DNA of 64,000 nt from DATMNI01 sp035570275 (GTDB taxonomy: Bacteria > Acidobacteriota > Terriglobia > Bryobacterales > Bryobacteraceae): the NCBI GenBank assembly GCA_035570275.1, contig DATMNI010000449.1, positions 1-64,000 of the forward strand, read 5' to 3'. A model generated the notes under the pieces. It saw only the letters and a list, made by a program, of their open reading frames with translations, did no database searches and was not told where the DNA came from. The translations under genes and the position numbers were made by a program. Of the stretch, positions 17,011 to 25,690 are shown one piece after another (the first letter of the stretch is position 1; each line of letters starts with the position of its first letter).

Positions 17011-17503
17011 GGTCCAATCTACCGCCGCCTCTCAAAGGTTATCGCAGTTGGAACGCTGCCGACGTCTTGGATGGCCACGGCACTCCGGAGCCGTTGCAGG
17101 AACCGGCCTCCGCGTAATCTCTAGCGAGGCGCTACCTCAGACCGAAAGTGCTCTTCACCGGAGAGACGCGGAGCCACAGAGAGAACGCTGAGGAAGATCA
17201 AAAAACTGATATGGCTTTCTTCATCGGTCGTAGTTAGTCACAATCCGGGGTTGGCGTATAAACCGACAACCCTACCTCTGTGCAAGGCATGCCTCGGTGC
17301 CTCTACTCTGCGACTTCCTCCGAGTCTCGGGCGTCTCTGCGGTTAACAGAAACTTGACTCATTACACCAAGCGGTCCCGTCTTAACGCTTCGTCCTCCCG
17401 CCGGGGGTATACAGCATTACAGTCAAGAGTTCCAGAAGCCGTGCGACAGGCGTTGATGGTAACCGACTTGCTCATATGACGGGCGCGGGGAGGAATGAAC
17501 CTA
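17011..17503. other. Spacer with an imperfect inverted repeat
   Basis: No gene seen in about 490 bases. Segments 17158-17196 and 17309-17343 are imperfect inverted copies (each can be read as CCG, AGAGACGC, then GAG and GAGGAAG), which recalls the arms around the GxxExxY relic at 10.6 kb. Between the arms there is no open frame of note. The last 100 bases probably hold the promoter of the small secreted protein. Confidence 0.5.
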
Positions 17504-17761
17504 ATGAAACGTTTTTTTGGATCTCTCGTGTTGGCCGGCGTACTCTTGTCGCCGGCAGCGGTCTTTGGCGATGACCATCATCGGTACTATGACCGCGACC
17601 ATCGTGATTGGCACGAATGGAACGAAGGCGAGAACCGCGCGTATCGCCATTGGTTAATGGAAGAACGGCGTGAGCGTCAATACCGGGAGTACGCCAGGCT
17701 CAAGGCCGAGCGCCAACGCGAGTATTGGCGTTGGCGGCATGAGCATTCCGATTGGCGGTAA
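17504..17761 (+). CDS. Small secreted protein rich in His, Arg, Tyr and Trp
   Basis: 85 residues: a signal peptide (KRFFGSLVLAGVLLSPAAVFG), then a very charged chain (DDHHRYYDRDHRDWHEW, EERRERQYREY, WRWRHEHSDWR). Start at 17504 rather than 17495, because the GGGGAGG ribosome site lies 10 bases before the former and almost touches the latter. The His/Asp start of the mature chain could bind metal. Family function unknown; short basic periplasmic proteins like this occur in related genomes. Confidence 0.7.
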   Translation: MKRFFGSLVLAGVLLSPAAVFGDDHHRYYDRDHRDWHEWNEGENRAYRHWLMEERRERQYREYARLKAERQREYWRWRHEHSDWR

Positions 17762-17931
17762 TCCTGGACCTTTCCGGGCAGCCGATATAGTGCCGGCTGA
17801 CGACCGAAACCACGTGACTCGGGTGGCCGCCGCCGCTCGTGGTGCCCGCTTGCCCGGCCCGCGGTGTACCGCCGGACGGCAGCGGGTTGAAGCGGCGGTC
17901 GCGCCCCACCCGGCGCGTGCTGCTGGTTCAA

Positions 17932-17959
17932 GCTGACGGCTGAAGGCTGACTGCTGAAA
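17932..17959. repeat. Four 7-nt repeats GCTGANN
   Basis: GCTGACG, GCTGAAG, GCTGACT, GCTGAAA in tandem, ending 28 bases before the M20 peptidase start. The same unit recurs at 22033-22060 before the peptidoglycan-binding gene. Confidence 0.85.
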
Positions 17960-17987
17960 GCTCCTTGCTACACTGAACACAGAGAGA

Positions 17988-19289
17988 ATGGCTGGCAACA
18001 CGGTGTCGGCGGGGATTCATATCGGTGAACTGACGGAGCATCGCGGAGTGCGCGAGTGTCTGGAGTGGTTCACGCGCGAAAAGCGGTGGATCAATGAGTC
18101 CCACCTGCAGCTTTGCCGTGTGCCGGCGCCTACCTTCGTGGAACAGGAGCGCGCGGCCTGGTTTCAAGAGCAGTTTCGGGAGGCCGGCTGGGAAGCTGCG
18201 ATCGACCGCGCGGGCAACGTGATCGCCACCCTGGGGGCGGCGCCTTACGTGGCCCTCACGGCGCACCTGGATACCGTCCTGGCGCCGCGCGGCAAGGATG
18301 ATATTCGCGTGGGCCCGGACGGGCGCTTTCACGGTCCCGGCGTTTCCGACAACGGGGCCGGGCTGGCTGCGCTGCTGGCGGTGGCGCGGGCGTGGAAGAG
18401 TTCCAGCGGGCTTCCCGAATCGGCCGCCGGCCTGCTGCTGGTGGCCAACGTGGGGGAAGAGGGCGAAGGCAACCTGCTCGGCATGCGCCACCTGTGCAAG
18501 CAATCCCCGCTGGCGCGCAAGATTCAGGCGTTTCTGATCGTGGACGGCGCTAACATCGACCACATCACTACGCGCGCCTTGGGCAGTCGGCGGTTTGAGG
18601 TGACCTTTACGGGCCCCGGAGGCCATAGCTGGAGCGATTTCGGTGTGGGGAATCCGGTGCATGCGCTGTGCCGAGCGGTGGCATTTTTTTCCGAAACACG
18701 GCTGGATGGCGGCAAAGACTGCGGCGGTAAAGACAGTGGCGGTAAAGATAGCTGGGGTAAAGACGGCGGACCCAAGTCGTCAGTGAATGTGGGATTGATC
18801 GAGGGCGGCTCCGGAGTCAACGCCATCGCCCAGACGGCGCGCGCCAAGGTGGATATCCGCTCCGAAAACAACCAGCGAATGGATGAGCTGGTGGAGATCC
18901 TGACGAGCGCCGTGGACCGGTCGCGCGATATTGAAAACCAGCGTGCCAACGGCGGAAGAGTGGCCGCGAAGCTGAAGGAAATCGGGTCCCGGCCAGCCGC
19001 CGCGTTGGCGGAGAACGCCGCCATCCTGCGGTATCTGCGGGCCGTCGAGGGGCACTTGGGGATCCGGTCGCACCTGGACTGCTCCTCCACCGACGCCAAC
19101 ATTCCGCTGTCGCTCGGCATCCCGGCGCTGGCTGTGGGCGCGGGCGGACTCGGCGGTGGAGCGCACACTACCCAGGAATGGTACAGCCCGGAAGGCCGCG
19201 ACCTGGGGCTCAAGCGAATCTTCCTCACGTTGCTGCTGCTGATGCGCGACGGCGCCGGCGGAAACCCGGCCGGGGGCAACGGCAAGTGA
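17988..19289 (+). CDS. M20-family zinc peptidase
   Basis: 433 residues. Metal ligands of the M20/M25/M40 clan are seen in LTAHLDTVL, VSDNGAG, NVGEEGEG (catalytic Glu and ligand) and the late GAHTTQEW. The central dimerisation domain carries a Gly-Lys-Asp repeat at about residues 241-260, made by four in-frame 15-bp units at 18708-18767. It likely cleaves a di- or tripeptide or deacylates an amino acid; no signal peptide, so cytosolic. The stop codon is part of the first unit of a 14-nt array leading into the EamA gene. Confidence 0.85.
   Translation: MAGNTVSAGIHIGELTEHRGVRECLEWFTREKRWINESHLQLCRVPAPTFVEQERAAWFQEQFREAGWEAAIDRAGNVIATLGAAPYVALTAHLDTVLAPRGKDDIRVGPDGRFHGPGVSDNGAGLAALLAVARAWKSSSGLPESAAGLLLVANVGEEGEGNLLGMRHLCKQSPLARKIQAFLIVDGANIDHITTRALGSRRFEVTFTGPGGHSWSDFGVGNPVHALCRAVAFFSETRLDGGKDCGGKDSGGKDSWGKDGGPKSSVNVGLIEGGSGVNAIAQTARAKVDIRSENNQRMDELVEILTSAVDRSRDIENQRANGGRVAAKLKEIGSRPAAALAENAAILRYLRAVEGHLGIRSHLDCSSTDANIPLSLGIPALAVGAGGLGGGAHTTQEWYSPEGRDLGLKRIFLTLLLLMRDGAGGNPAGGNGK
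18708..18767 (+). repeat. In-frame 15-bp repeats in the M20 peptidase
   Basis: Four units of the type GGCGGTAAAGACAGT encoding GGKDC, GGKDS, GGKDS and WGKDG. Period divisible by 3, inside a surface loop region of the protein. Confidence 0.9.
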
Positions 19290-19367
19290 GCCGGGCCAAG
19301 TGAGCCGGGCCAACTGAGTCGAACCAAGTGAGTCGAACCAAGTGAGTCAAACCAGGTGACTCGAACC
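19284..19367 (+). repeat. 14-nt tandem array joining a stop codon to a start codon
   Basis: Six units of the type AAGTGAGTCGAACC. The TGA of the first unit is the stop of the M20 peptidase gene; the GTG of the sixth is the start of the EamA transporter gene. Early units read GCCGGGCC, later ones GTCGAACC. Confidence 0.9.
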
Positions 19368-20258
19368 AGGGCCGAATTGGCGCTGGTAGGCAACGCGGCG
19401 ATTTGGGGCGCTACGTTCGTCCTGGTGAAGGCAGCGTTGGGCGGTGTTTCGCCGGCGATGTTTCTGGCGGCGCGCTTCTCTGTAGCGGCGGCGGCGCTGC
19501 TGGTGCTGTTCCGCGGCATTTGGAAGGAACCGGTCTCCTGGAAATCGCTGGCGGGCGGCGGGCTCACCGGCATTTTCCTCTATTCGGGCTTTTTGCTGCA
19601 AACGCTCGGTTTGCGCCTCACCACGGCTCCCAAGTCGGCATTTATCACGGGTCTATCCACGGTGATGGTACCTTTGCTGGCTGCGCTCGTCTATCGGATC
19701 AGGCCCCAGGTTTCCGAGGTGGCTGGTGTGCTGGTGGCCACGGCGGGGATGGGTTTGATGACGCTCGAAGGCCCTGTGGGTTCCATCAGTGGCTCGATCG
19801 GTGGTTCCATTAGCAGGGGCGACTGGTTGACGTTTAGCTGTGCCATTGCATTTGCGGCGCACATCGTCACCCTGGGCCATTTTTCAGGGCGGATGAGCTT
19901 TGAGCTATTGTCGGTTATGCAGGTTGGTTTTGCCGCCCTGGCGGCTTTGCTGCTGTTGCCGTGGGTGGAAACGCCCCAGACACAATGGCGCTCCATGGTG
20001 ATCTGGGCCATAATGATAACAGGTCTTCTGGCGACTGCTTTGGCGTTTACGGTCCAGGCTTGGGCACAGCACTACACTACTGCAACACGGACTGCCCTGA
20101 TCTATTCGCTGGAGCCGGTTTTCGCCTGGATGACGTCGTATTGCATTACCGGTGAGAGCCTTTCGGGGCGCGCCGCCGCGGGAGCGGCTCTCATTTTGAG
20201 TGGAGTTGTGTTGGTGGAGATGAAACCGTTCGGTTCGCGGCTACATCCATTTAAATAG
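19356..20258 (+). CDS. EamA/DMT-family membrane transporter
   Basis: 300 residues with about ten hydrophobic spans in two similar halves, and the family motifs WGATFVLVK at the start and YSLEPVFAW in the second half, typical of drug/metabolite exporters of the inner membrane. The GTG start lies in the last unit of a 14-nt array, so no ordinary ribosome site is visible apart from repeat sequence. An in-frame 12-bp array at 19779-19814 adds a GSISGSIGGSIS loop between membrane spans. Substrate unknown. Confidence 0.85.
   Translation: MTRTRAELALVGNAAIWGATFVLVKAALGGVSPAMFLAARFSVAAAALLVLFRGIWKEPVSWKSLAGGGLTGIFLYSGFLLQTLGLRLTTAPKSAFITGLSTVMVPLLAALVYRIRPQVSEVAGVLVATAGMGLMTLEGPVGSISGSIGGSISRGDWLTFSCAIAFAAHIVTLGHFSGRMSFELLSVMQVGFAALAALLLLPWVETPQTQWRSMVIWAIMITGLLATALAFTVQAWAQHYTTATRTALIYSLEPVFAWMTSYCITGESLSGRAAAGAALILSGVVLVEMKPFGSRLHPFK
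19779..19814 (+). repeat. In-frame 12-bp repeats in the EamA gene
   Basis: GGTTCCATCAGT, GGCTCGATCGGT, GGTTCCATTAGC: three units coding for GSIS, GSIG and GSIS. Confidence 0.85.
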
Positions 20259-20311
20259 CTGCCGGCAGCGAATATATAATGTTCCTGCGCGCAGGAGGAG
20301 CAAGAAGGCCC

Positions 20312-21949
20312 ATGAGTTTCCTTAAGTCGATGAATTTCCTGAACAAGCTACGTACCCAAAAAGCCCTATCGTTCACGTTGGTTTTGTTCACTCTGTCGGT
20401 AGGTATCGTGATCGGCACCCTGATCAGTTCCGGCGTGAAAGCCGCTAAGGCCGATGGCGCCGCGGTGGCGCCCGGAGCCACGCCGCTGACCATCCCGAAC
20501 CCGGTTGAGTTGTCCAATGCCTTTACGCAGATTGCCAAGCAGGTTGGACCCTCGGTCGTGAATATCTCTACGACCTATCTGCCGAAGGTGGCGGCGCGGC
20601 CGCGGACCAATAACCGGCGCCAGGTGGCGCCTCCGGACGACGAGGAGCAAGGCGACAACGGCGGGATGGACGATCTGCTCAATCGATTCTTCTCGAACCC
20701 GTTCGGTAACGGCGGTCAAGACATGCCGGCGCGTAAAGGTTACGCCCTGGGCTCGGGAGTGGTGGTCGATAAGGCCGGCTACATTTTGACCAACAATCAC
20801 GTGGTGGACAAGGCCGACCGCATCCAGGTGAAGTTCAATGGCGATGCTACCGAATACGACGCCAAGGTTGTGGGGACTGACGCGCCAACCGATCTGGCCG
20901 TGATTCGCGTGGAAGGCAAGAAGGATGTGGTGCCGGCCAAGATTGGCAATTCGGACGCGGTGCAGGTTGGCGACTGGGCTATGGCGATTGGCTCTCCGTT
21001 CGGCTTCCAGGCCACGGTAACGGCGGGAATCATCAGCGCCAAAGAGCGGGACATCCCGGGCGACAGTACCCAGTTCCAGCATTTCCTGCAGACCGATGCC
21101 GCCATCAACCCCGGCAATAGCGGCGGGCCGCTGCTCAATATCCGCGGTGAGGTGATCGGCATCAACACCGCTATCGCGTCGCGCTCCGGCGGGTACCAGG
21201 GCGTAGGCTTCGCGCTGCCCATCAACGCCGGGGCGCGCGTTTACAACGACATCATCAAGAACGGCAAGGTTACCCGCGGATCCATCGGCATCAAGTTCAC
21301 GCCTTCGGATACGGACCGGGCTCGCGCCAGCCTGAAAGTTGAGGGCGTGAAGGAAGGCGTATTCGTGGAGCAGGTGGCCGCCGGCGGCCCGTCGGACAAG
21401 GCCGGCATGAAGGATGGCGACGTGATCGTCTCCGTCAACGGCAAGCCGGTTCATGAAGGCACCGATCTGATCAACACGGTGACAGCCACGCCGATCGGCG
21501 ATGCCCTGAACATCGGTGTGATGCGCGAGGGCAAGCACGAGAGCCTGAAGGTGGTGGTAGGCGACCTGGCGCAGATCTTCCCGAAGGAATTCGGCAACCC
21601 GAACGACGATCTCTCGAAGAACGGAGAAGCCACTACGGTCAGCTTCGGCATGCAGATCCAGAGCCTGACGGACAAGCAGCGCGATACCCAGGGCGTGAAA
21701 GTGAAGAGCGGGGTCCAGGTGGTCTCGGTGGAGCCCAACTCCTTTGCGGAGGATATCGGATTGCAGCAGGGTGACATCATCGTGTCCATCAACCGGCACG
21801 AGGTGGCGGCGAAGGAAGACATCACCCGGATTCGCGATACGCTGAAGCCGGGCGATGCCGTACAGTTCCGCGTGATGCGGCGGGTTGGCCGCGGCACCGA
21901 CTGGGCGGCGACATTCGTGGCAGGCACGCTGCCGGTCAACGGCCGGTAG
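20312..21949 (+). CDS. Do-family (HtrA/DegP) periplasmic serine protease
   Basis: 545 residues from the ATG at 20312. An N-terminal membrane anchor or signal (ALSFTLVLFTLSVGIVIGTL) is followed by the trypsin-like domain with the triad in NNHVVDKAD (His), TDLAVIRV (Asp) and NPGNSGGPLLN (Ser), and two PDZ domains (start of the first near GSIGIKF, second near VSFGMQIQ). It degrades or refolds misfolded envelope proteins. An AGGAGG-like site lies 11 bases before the chosen start. A longer frame from 20279 exists but adds only basic residues. Confidence 0.92.
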   Translation: MSFLKSMNFLNKLRTQKALSFTLVLFTLSVGIVIGTLISSGVKAAKADGAAVAPGATPLTIPNPVELSNAFTQIAKQVGPSVVNISTTYLPKVAARPRTNNRRQVAPPDDEEQGDNGGMDDLLNRFFSNPFGNGGQDMPARKGYALGSGVVVDKAGYILTNNHVVDKADRIQVKFNGDATEYDAKVVGTDAPTDLAVIRVEGKKDVVPAKIGNSDAVQVGDWAMAIGSPFGFQATVTAGIISAKERDIPGDSTQFQHFLQTDAAINPGNSGGPLLNIRGEVIGINTAIASRSGGYQGVGFALPINAGARVYNDIIKNGKVTRGSIGIKFTPSDTDRARASLKVEGVKEGVFVEQVAAGGPSDKAGMKDGDVIVSVNGKPVHEGTDLINTVTATPIGDALNIGVMREGKHESLKVVVGDLAQIFPKEFGNPNDDLSKNGEATTVSFGMQIQSLTDKQRDTQGVKVKSGVQVVSVEPNSFAEDIGLQQGDIIVSINRHEVAAKEDITRIRDTLKPGDAVQFRVMRRVGRGTDWAATFVAGTLPVNGR

Positions 21950-21955
21950 GGAAGA

Positions 21956-21986
21956 AGCTATCAGCCTTCAGCTATCAGCTTTCAGC
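21956..21986 (+). repeat. 14-nt repeats after the protease stop codon
   Basis: AGCTATCAGCCTTC then AGCTATCAGCTTTC then AGC, beginning 7 bases after the TAG. With the GCTGANN array at 22033-22060 it could fold into a long imperfect stem, because the two are roughly complementary. Confidence 0.85.
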
Positions 21987-22032
21987 ATAACCGGACCAGG
22001 CCGTCACCGGCGGGCTCACGGTAGCCGGTTTA

Positions 22033-22060
22033 GCTGATGGCTGACGGCTGATCGCTGATA
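22033..22060. repeat. Four 7-nt repeats GCTGANN
   Basis: GCTGATG, GCTGACG, GCTGATC, GCTGATA in tandem, 27 bases before the start codon at 22088 and close to a TAGACT-like -10 box. Same unit as 17932-17959. Confidence 0.85.
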
Positions 22061-22087
22061 GCTTTTCCTGCTAGACTGTATGTAAAG

Positions 22088-22597
22088 ATGCCAAAGATTC
22101 TGAGCGGAGCCGCGATGGCGGCCATGGTGCTTGTTGCCTGGGGCGCCGATGGCACCGTTCCGGTGAAGAAGAGCGCTACCAAATCGGCGGTGGTCCAGAA
22201 GAAACCGGCAAGTTCAACCAAGGCGTCGGCCCCCAGGGCGCCAGCCTCAAGAACTACGGCGTCTTCGCACCGCGGCGGTAAGAAGGCGCCGGTGAGCCGG
22301 GTGACCTGGCGCAATCGCCAGTTGGCTCCCACACCGGACCGTTACAAGGAAATTCAGAGCGCACTGGCAGCCAAGGGTTATCTGAAACCGGAAGACGCGA
22401 ACGGATCGTGGAACCAGGCATCCGCGGACGCGCTCAAAAGGTTCCAGTCCGAGCAGAATATCGAGTCTACCGGGAAGATCAATTCCTTGTCCCTGATCGC
22501 CCTGGGGCTCGGGCCGAAACACGAGACGCCTTCGGTGCCAACCAAGGCGCCGCCAGACCCGGGCCAGCAACCGCCGGCTACCGGGCAGCAGGATTAA
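22088..22597 (+). CDS. Peptidoglycan-binding-like domain protein
   Basis: 169 residues: a hydrophobic N-terminus (signal peptide), a long Lys/Ala/Ser/Pro linker with low complexity, and then a PG_binding_1-type three-helix domain (YKEIQSALAAKGYL to ADALKRFQSEQNI and TGKINSLSLIALGLG). A short proline-rich tail closes it. Most likely a periplasmic protein that rests on the cell wall; there is no enzymatic domain. Confidence 0.8.
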   Translation: MPKILSGAAMAAMVLVAWGADGTVPVKKSATKSAVVQKKPASSTKASAPRAPASRTTASSHRGGKKAPVSRVTWRNRQLAPTPDRYKEIQSALAAKGYLKPEDANGSWNQASADALKRFQSEQNIESTGKINSLSLIALGLGPKHETPSVPTKAPPDPGQQPPATGQQD

Positions 22598-22614
22598 CTG
22601 GAATTAGCCGGCAA

Positions 22615-23808
22615 TCATCGTGAGTGAGTTACGTCATCGGTGCTGAAGCGGCTTCGTCCGAAACCGGGGCTGGAACCTGCTCCGTGTCCCCGAAAGACAT
22701 ACCTGCCGGAAACCGCCGAGGCTCCAATTGCCGCGGCCGCCATCAGAAACGCCGCGGCGTATCCGAAGCGGTTGGCGATAGCTCCGGCAGCCAGCGAACC
22801 GATTCCCACAAACAAGTCGTAGAACGCGGTCAGGACTCCGAGCGCGGAACCGCGCTGCTGCTCGGGCGTGCGCCGCAGTACGGTGGACGCCACCGACGAC
22901 CACGGAAACGAGAAGCCAAAGCCCAGCAGCGCGGTGCCGCCAAGGGCGACGGCCGCGGTGGGCGCCAGGGCGACGAGCACCAATCCGAGGGCCATAAGGC
23001 TGATGCCGCCATAGTACGTGATGGCGGGATGGATGCGGTCGGGCAGTCCGCCGAGAAAGAAGCGCGACACCAGGATCAGCGATGCGTACGCCGTGAAAGC
23101 CACGGGCCCGGCGTTACCGAAGCGGGCCAGATGCAGAATCAGAAAGCCCGCCACCACGGGGTAGTGCACGTTGACGAATCCAATGGAAATGCCGGGCGCC
23201 ACGATCGAAGCCGGCACCAGGCGCCGCCGCACGGGACGCGCCGCCGGCCGGTATTCTTCGGGTACGCGTGTCAGAATAGCGAATGCCATGAGCGCCGCCA
23301 CCACCTGCATCACGGCGGCGCGCTCAAACGACCCCAGCCATTGGCCCACCACCGGGCCGGCCGAGATGCCGCCCCAAATTCCGCTGCTCAGGTAGCCCAG
23401 CACCTGGCCGCTGCGGTGAACGCCGGCCAATTCCACCGCCCACGCGGCGGCCCCAGTGTACAGACAGGCTTCACCGAACCCCTGAAAGATGCGGCCCAGG
23501 TAGGCGCCGACGATCCCCAAGGGCAGCAGATAGCAAATGCCCGCCGCGGCGCAGGCCATGAGGCCGGTGAGAAAGGCGGCTTTGCGTCCGCGATTGTCGG
23601 CCAGCGGCCCGGAGAAGAAGCGCGCGCCCAGCGCGACAAACGAGAAGACTCCGATCACCAGGCCGACGGTCTGGTCAGACCCGCCGAGATCGCGCCGGAC
23701 GTGCGGCGCCAGGCCCGGAAGCACGGTGCCGATGCCGAGGAACCCCAGAAATGTCGCTCCGATCAGGCACCAGAATTTGGCGCCAAACCCAGTCGGAAAC
23801 AACCCCAT
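22615..23808 (-). CDS. MFS transporter
   Basis: 397 residues with about 12 membrane spans; the A-like motif after span 2 reads GPLADNRGRKAAFL and a second conserved turn is GRIFQGFGEACLYTGA. I start at the ATG at 23808 (MGLFPTGFGAKFW). The open frame goes 35 codons further but with unlikely composition. The first 60 or so bases of the gene and the 16 bases before it are repeated at 26111-26188, beyond the adjacent two-gene island. Substrate unknown; an arabinose-efflux-type sugar or drug exporter is possible. Confidence 0.88.
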   Translation of the reverse strand: MGLFPTGFGAKFWCLIGATFLGFLGIGTVLPGLAPHVRRDLGGSDQTVGLVIGVFSFVALGARFFSGPLADNRGRKAAFLTGLMACAAAGICYLLPLGIVGAYLGRIFQGFGEACLYTGAAAWAVELAGVHRSGQVLGYLSSGIWGGISAGPVVGQWLGSFERAAVMQVVAALMAFAILTRVPEEYRPAARPVRRRLVPASIVAPGISIGFVNVHYPVVAGFLILHLARFGNAGPVAFTAYASLILVSRFFLGGLPDRIHPAITYYGGISLMALGLVLVALAPTAAVALGGTALLGFGFSFPWSSVASTVLRRTPEQQRGSALGVLTAFYDLFVGIGSLAAGAIANRFGYAAAFLMAAAAIGASAVSGRYVFRGHGAGSSPGFGRSRFSTDDVTHSR

Positions 23809-23825
23809 TGCTCTTTCGATATTAG
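23746..23825. repeat. MFS 5'-end repeat, copy within the intact gene
   Basis: About 80 bp with roughly 88% identity to 26111-26188, in direct orientation. It covers the MFS start codon and the first codons. The pair bounds the region 23826-26110. Confidence 0.8.
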
Positions 23826-23947
23826 CGGGTCTGTCCCCATGGTGTAACGTTGCAGTGCAGCAGAGTTTGAGATCGACCGTCGATCGCGATCTTGAAGGAA
23901 TTACCCCGATCATCAGTCACGTCGTAATGAAAACCTGGGGGCACCTC

Positions 23948-24592
23948 TTAGCAAAAGCGGAAAGACCTGCGTTGACCCCGGTCAGCAGTCGAGCGCCCGT
24001 GCTTGGATGGGTCAATCCGAAAGCGTCGATTCCGATCATCGATCCATGAACGAATGCCCTGTCCATCGGGACGCCTGTGATGCTTCTCGACTTCGTTCAG
24101 AAGCTTCTCGGCGCTGGCAAATCGTTCCGCCGAATAGATGTCGCAATGCCGCCAATACTCGGACGTTGTCGTATTGGTCGCAAAAACAAGAGGTGGCAAG
24201 AGGAGCGCATGCCTCAGATCCTTTGGAGAGAGCTTTTGAAGCCAGACCTCATCCATCTTCACAATATTGTGGAGACACTCTTGAAGGATTGGCCATGTCA
24301 GGTCCCTGAGCGGTTCGCGCAGCCGCGAGAGGTGGATACGACAATCGTAGTGGAAGCGTTTTTTGATCTCTCGCCAGTCTCTGCTCGCCGGAATAACCAT
24401 ATGCGTAAACCCGTCGCCCACACCATCTGCCAGTTCCCGCAATTCCGGTTCTGAGAAAGGCCCCAGCAAGTTTGAAAAAATGGGTGTCCCTCGGAACATG
24501 TGTCCCGGCGGCAAGACGTCCTGCCAGTTCGAGGACTGTTCTTTGAGGCGCCGATGGAGGCTGATAGGCAAGCCGAAGAGATGCACCTTCAT
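23948..24592 (-). CDS. Unknown protein coupled to the LOTUS/UPF0158-type protein
   Basis: 214 residues from the ATG at 24592, which overlaps the previous stop as ATGA; a longer frame from 24622 is less likely. No family recognised. Visible traits: no signal peptide or membrane span, an acidic/aromatic centre (SEYWRHCDIYSAERFASAEK), two basic stretches, and a C-terminus rich in Arg (DDRNRRFRIDPSKHGRS) that could bind nucleic acid. Translational coupling says it works with its neighbour. Confidence 0.6.
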   Translation of the reverse strand: MKVHLFGLPISLHRRLKEQSSNWQDVLPPGHMFRGTPIFSNLLGPFSEPELRELADGVGDGFTHMVIPASRDWREIKKRFHYDCRIHLSRLREPLRDLTWPILQECLHNIVKMDEVWLQKLSPKDLRHALLLPPLVFATNTTTSEYWRHCDIYSAERFASAEKLLNEVEKHHRRPDGQGIRSWIDDRNRRFRIDPSKHGRSTADRGQRRSFRFC

Positions 24593-25341
24593 TTCTTTTC
24601 TCGCGTTACCCTGAGTACCCACTCTAGTGGTACGCGGAGTTGTAGAAGGTCTTCAATGGGGAGGTTGTCGAGAAAATTGTAAAGTTCGGCGCGTTGCCCA
24701 ATACTATGTTTCTTCGTCGGCATGGCTTCCTTGAGCGTTCCCTCATCGCTGCGCGAAGTTCCGCTACACCAGCGGTCTTCGGGCACATTGTTCGACGTTG
24801 CCCACGATGCGGCGTAATCGGTTATTTGCTTTTGCAGATACCGATTCCACGAATGCATGACCGGCGGGTTCTCGCGCAGGCGCCGTGCAAATTCATTAAA
24901 GACGGAAGTGCCGGTTCCCTCGAGCGCCAACAGAAGAGACTCTCTAATGCTGTCGGGCTGCTCCTCAGAAAAGCTGCGTCTCCACGCAATTTGGGACTCC
25001 CTTGTGGCTGGCTCAATAACAATGCCTTTCCTTGCAGCGGGAAGACTCTCAACGAAGATTCTATCTTCCGCAGAATCGTAAAGCCTGACCGTGTTAGGGA
25101 CGGAGAATTCTATGAACGCTCGCCAGAAATCACGGCGCAATCGAGGAAGCGGACGAGCATATGCGGAAAGGATATCGCCCGCCGTAGCTGGTGCCAAAAG
25201 CATATCGCTACCAGCACGAATCTGGACGGCGATGTCAGGTACTGTCTTAACGAATTCGTGGAAGTTCCGGAGGCCAAGCTCGCGTTCGTTGAACGTCGCG
25301 CCCTTCGATGCTGCCAAGGCGACGAGGTTGGCTTTGATCAA
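24589..25341 (-). CDS. Protein with LOTUS (OST-HTH)-like and UPF0158-like domains
   Basis: At least 250 residues. The N-terminus (ATFNERELGLRNFHEFVKTVP) looks like the LOTUS/OST-HTH winged helix that binds RNA in other proteins. From about residue 65 (FWRAFIEFSV) to 180 the pattern fits UPF0158: a short beta-rich start, then IRESLLLALEGTGTSVFNEFARRL and SWNRYLQKQITDYAASWA, parallel to the family's LxxAIxGRGAFRRFKD and WYxFRDE. The frame is open upstream to about 25434, adding more LOTUS-like sequence, but the only possible earlier start is a CTG near 25404; TTG at 25341 is the conservative start. Family role unknown; an RNA-binding function is inferred. Confidence 0.55.
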   Translation of the reverse strand: MIKANLVALAASKGATFNERELGLRNFHEFVKTVPDIAVQIRAGSDMLLAPATAGDILSAYARPLPRLRRDFWRAFIEFSVPNTVRLYDSAEDRIFVESLPAARKGIVIEPATRESQIAWRRSFSEEQPDSIRESLLLALEGTGTSVFNEFARRLRENPPVMHSWNRYLQKQITDYAASWATSNNVPEDRWCSGTSRSDEGTLKEAMPTKKHSIGQRAELYNFLDNLPIEDLLQLRVPLEWVLRVTREKK

Positions 25342-25450
25342 TGCGCCAGGTACAGGGCCATGGCGCTTACTGTATAGGTCTTGGACGACCCTAACGAGCA
25401 GCTCTTGCGAGTCCCCAAGATCTAAAAGGGACGCCTTGCAATCTTAAACT

Positions 25451-25476
25451 AAAAAGGGCCGCATCAGCGGCCCTTT
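25451..25476. terminator. Bidirectional intrinsic terminator
   Basis: AAAGGGCCGC-ATCA-GCGGCCCTTT: 10-bp perfect stem plus A/T flanks on both sides, so it can stop transcripts in either direction. It lies just upstream of the LOTUS/UPF0158 gene (minus strand). Confidence 0.8.
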
Positions 25477-25690
25477 TGGTGATTGCTTTTGGTTCTCAAT
25501 TCACCCGAGAAACTTATATGCTCGCCTTGACCTTTGCAGGGTTTCAACTTCTGTGAGATTGTCAATTCGCTAGCGAGTCACGAATTGGAACCCCGCCCCC
25601 ACTCGATCCCTTCCGCGTGACGGCAATATGAACACATCACCGGAATCGTTCCTATCATCTCTCACCTGGCTCGATTTGTCAATGGGTATG

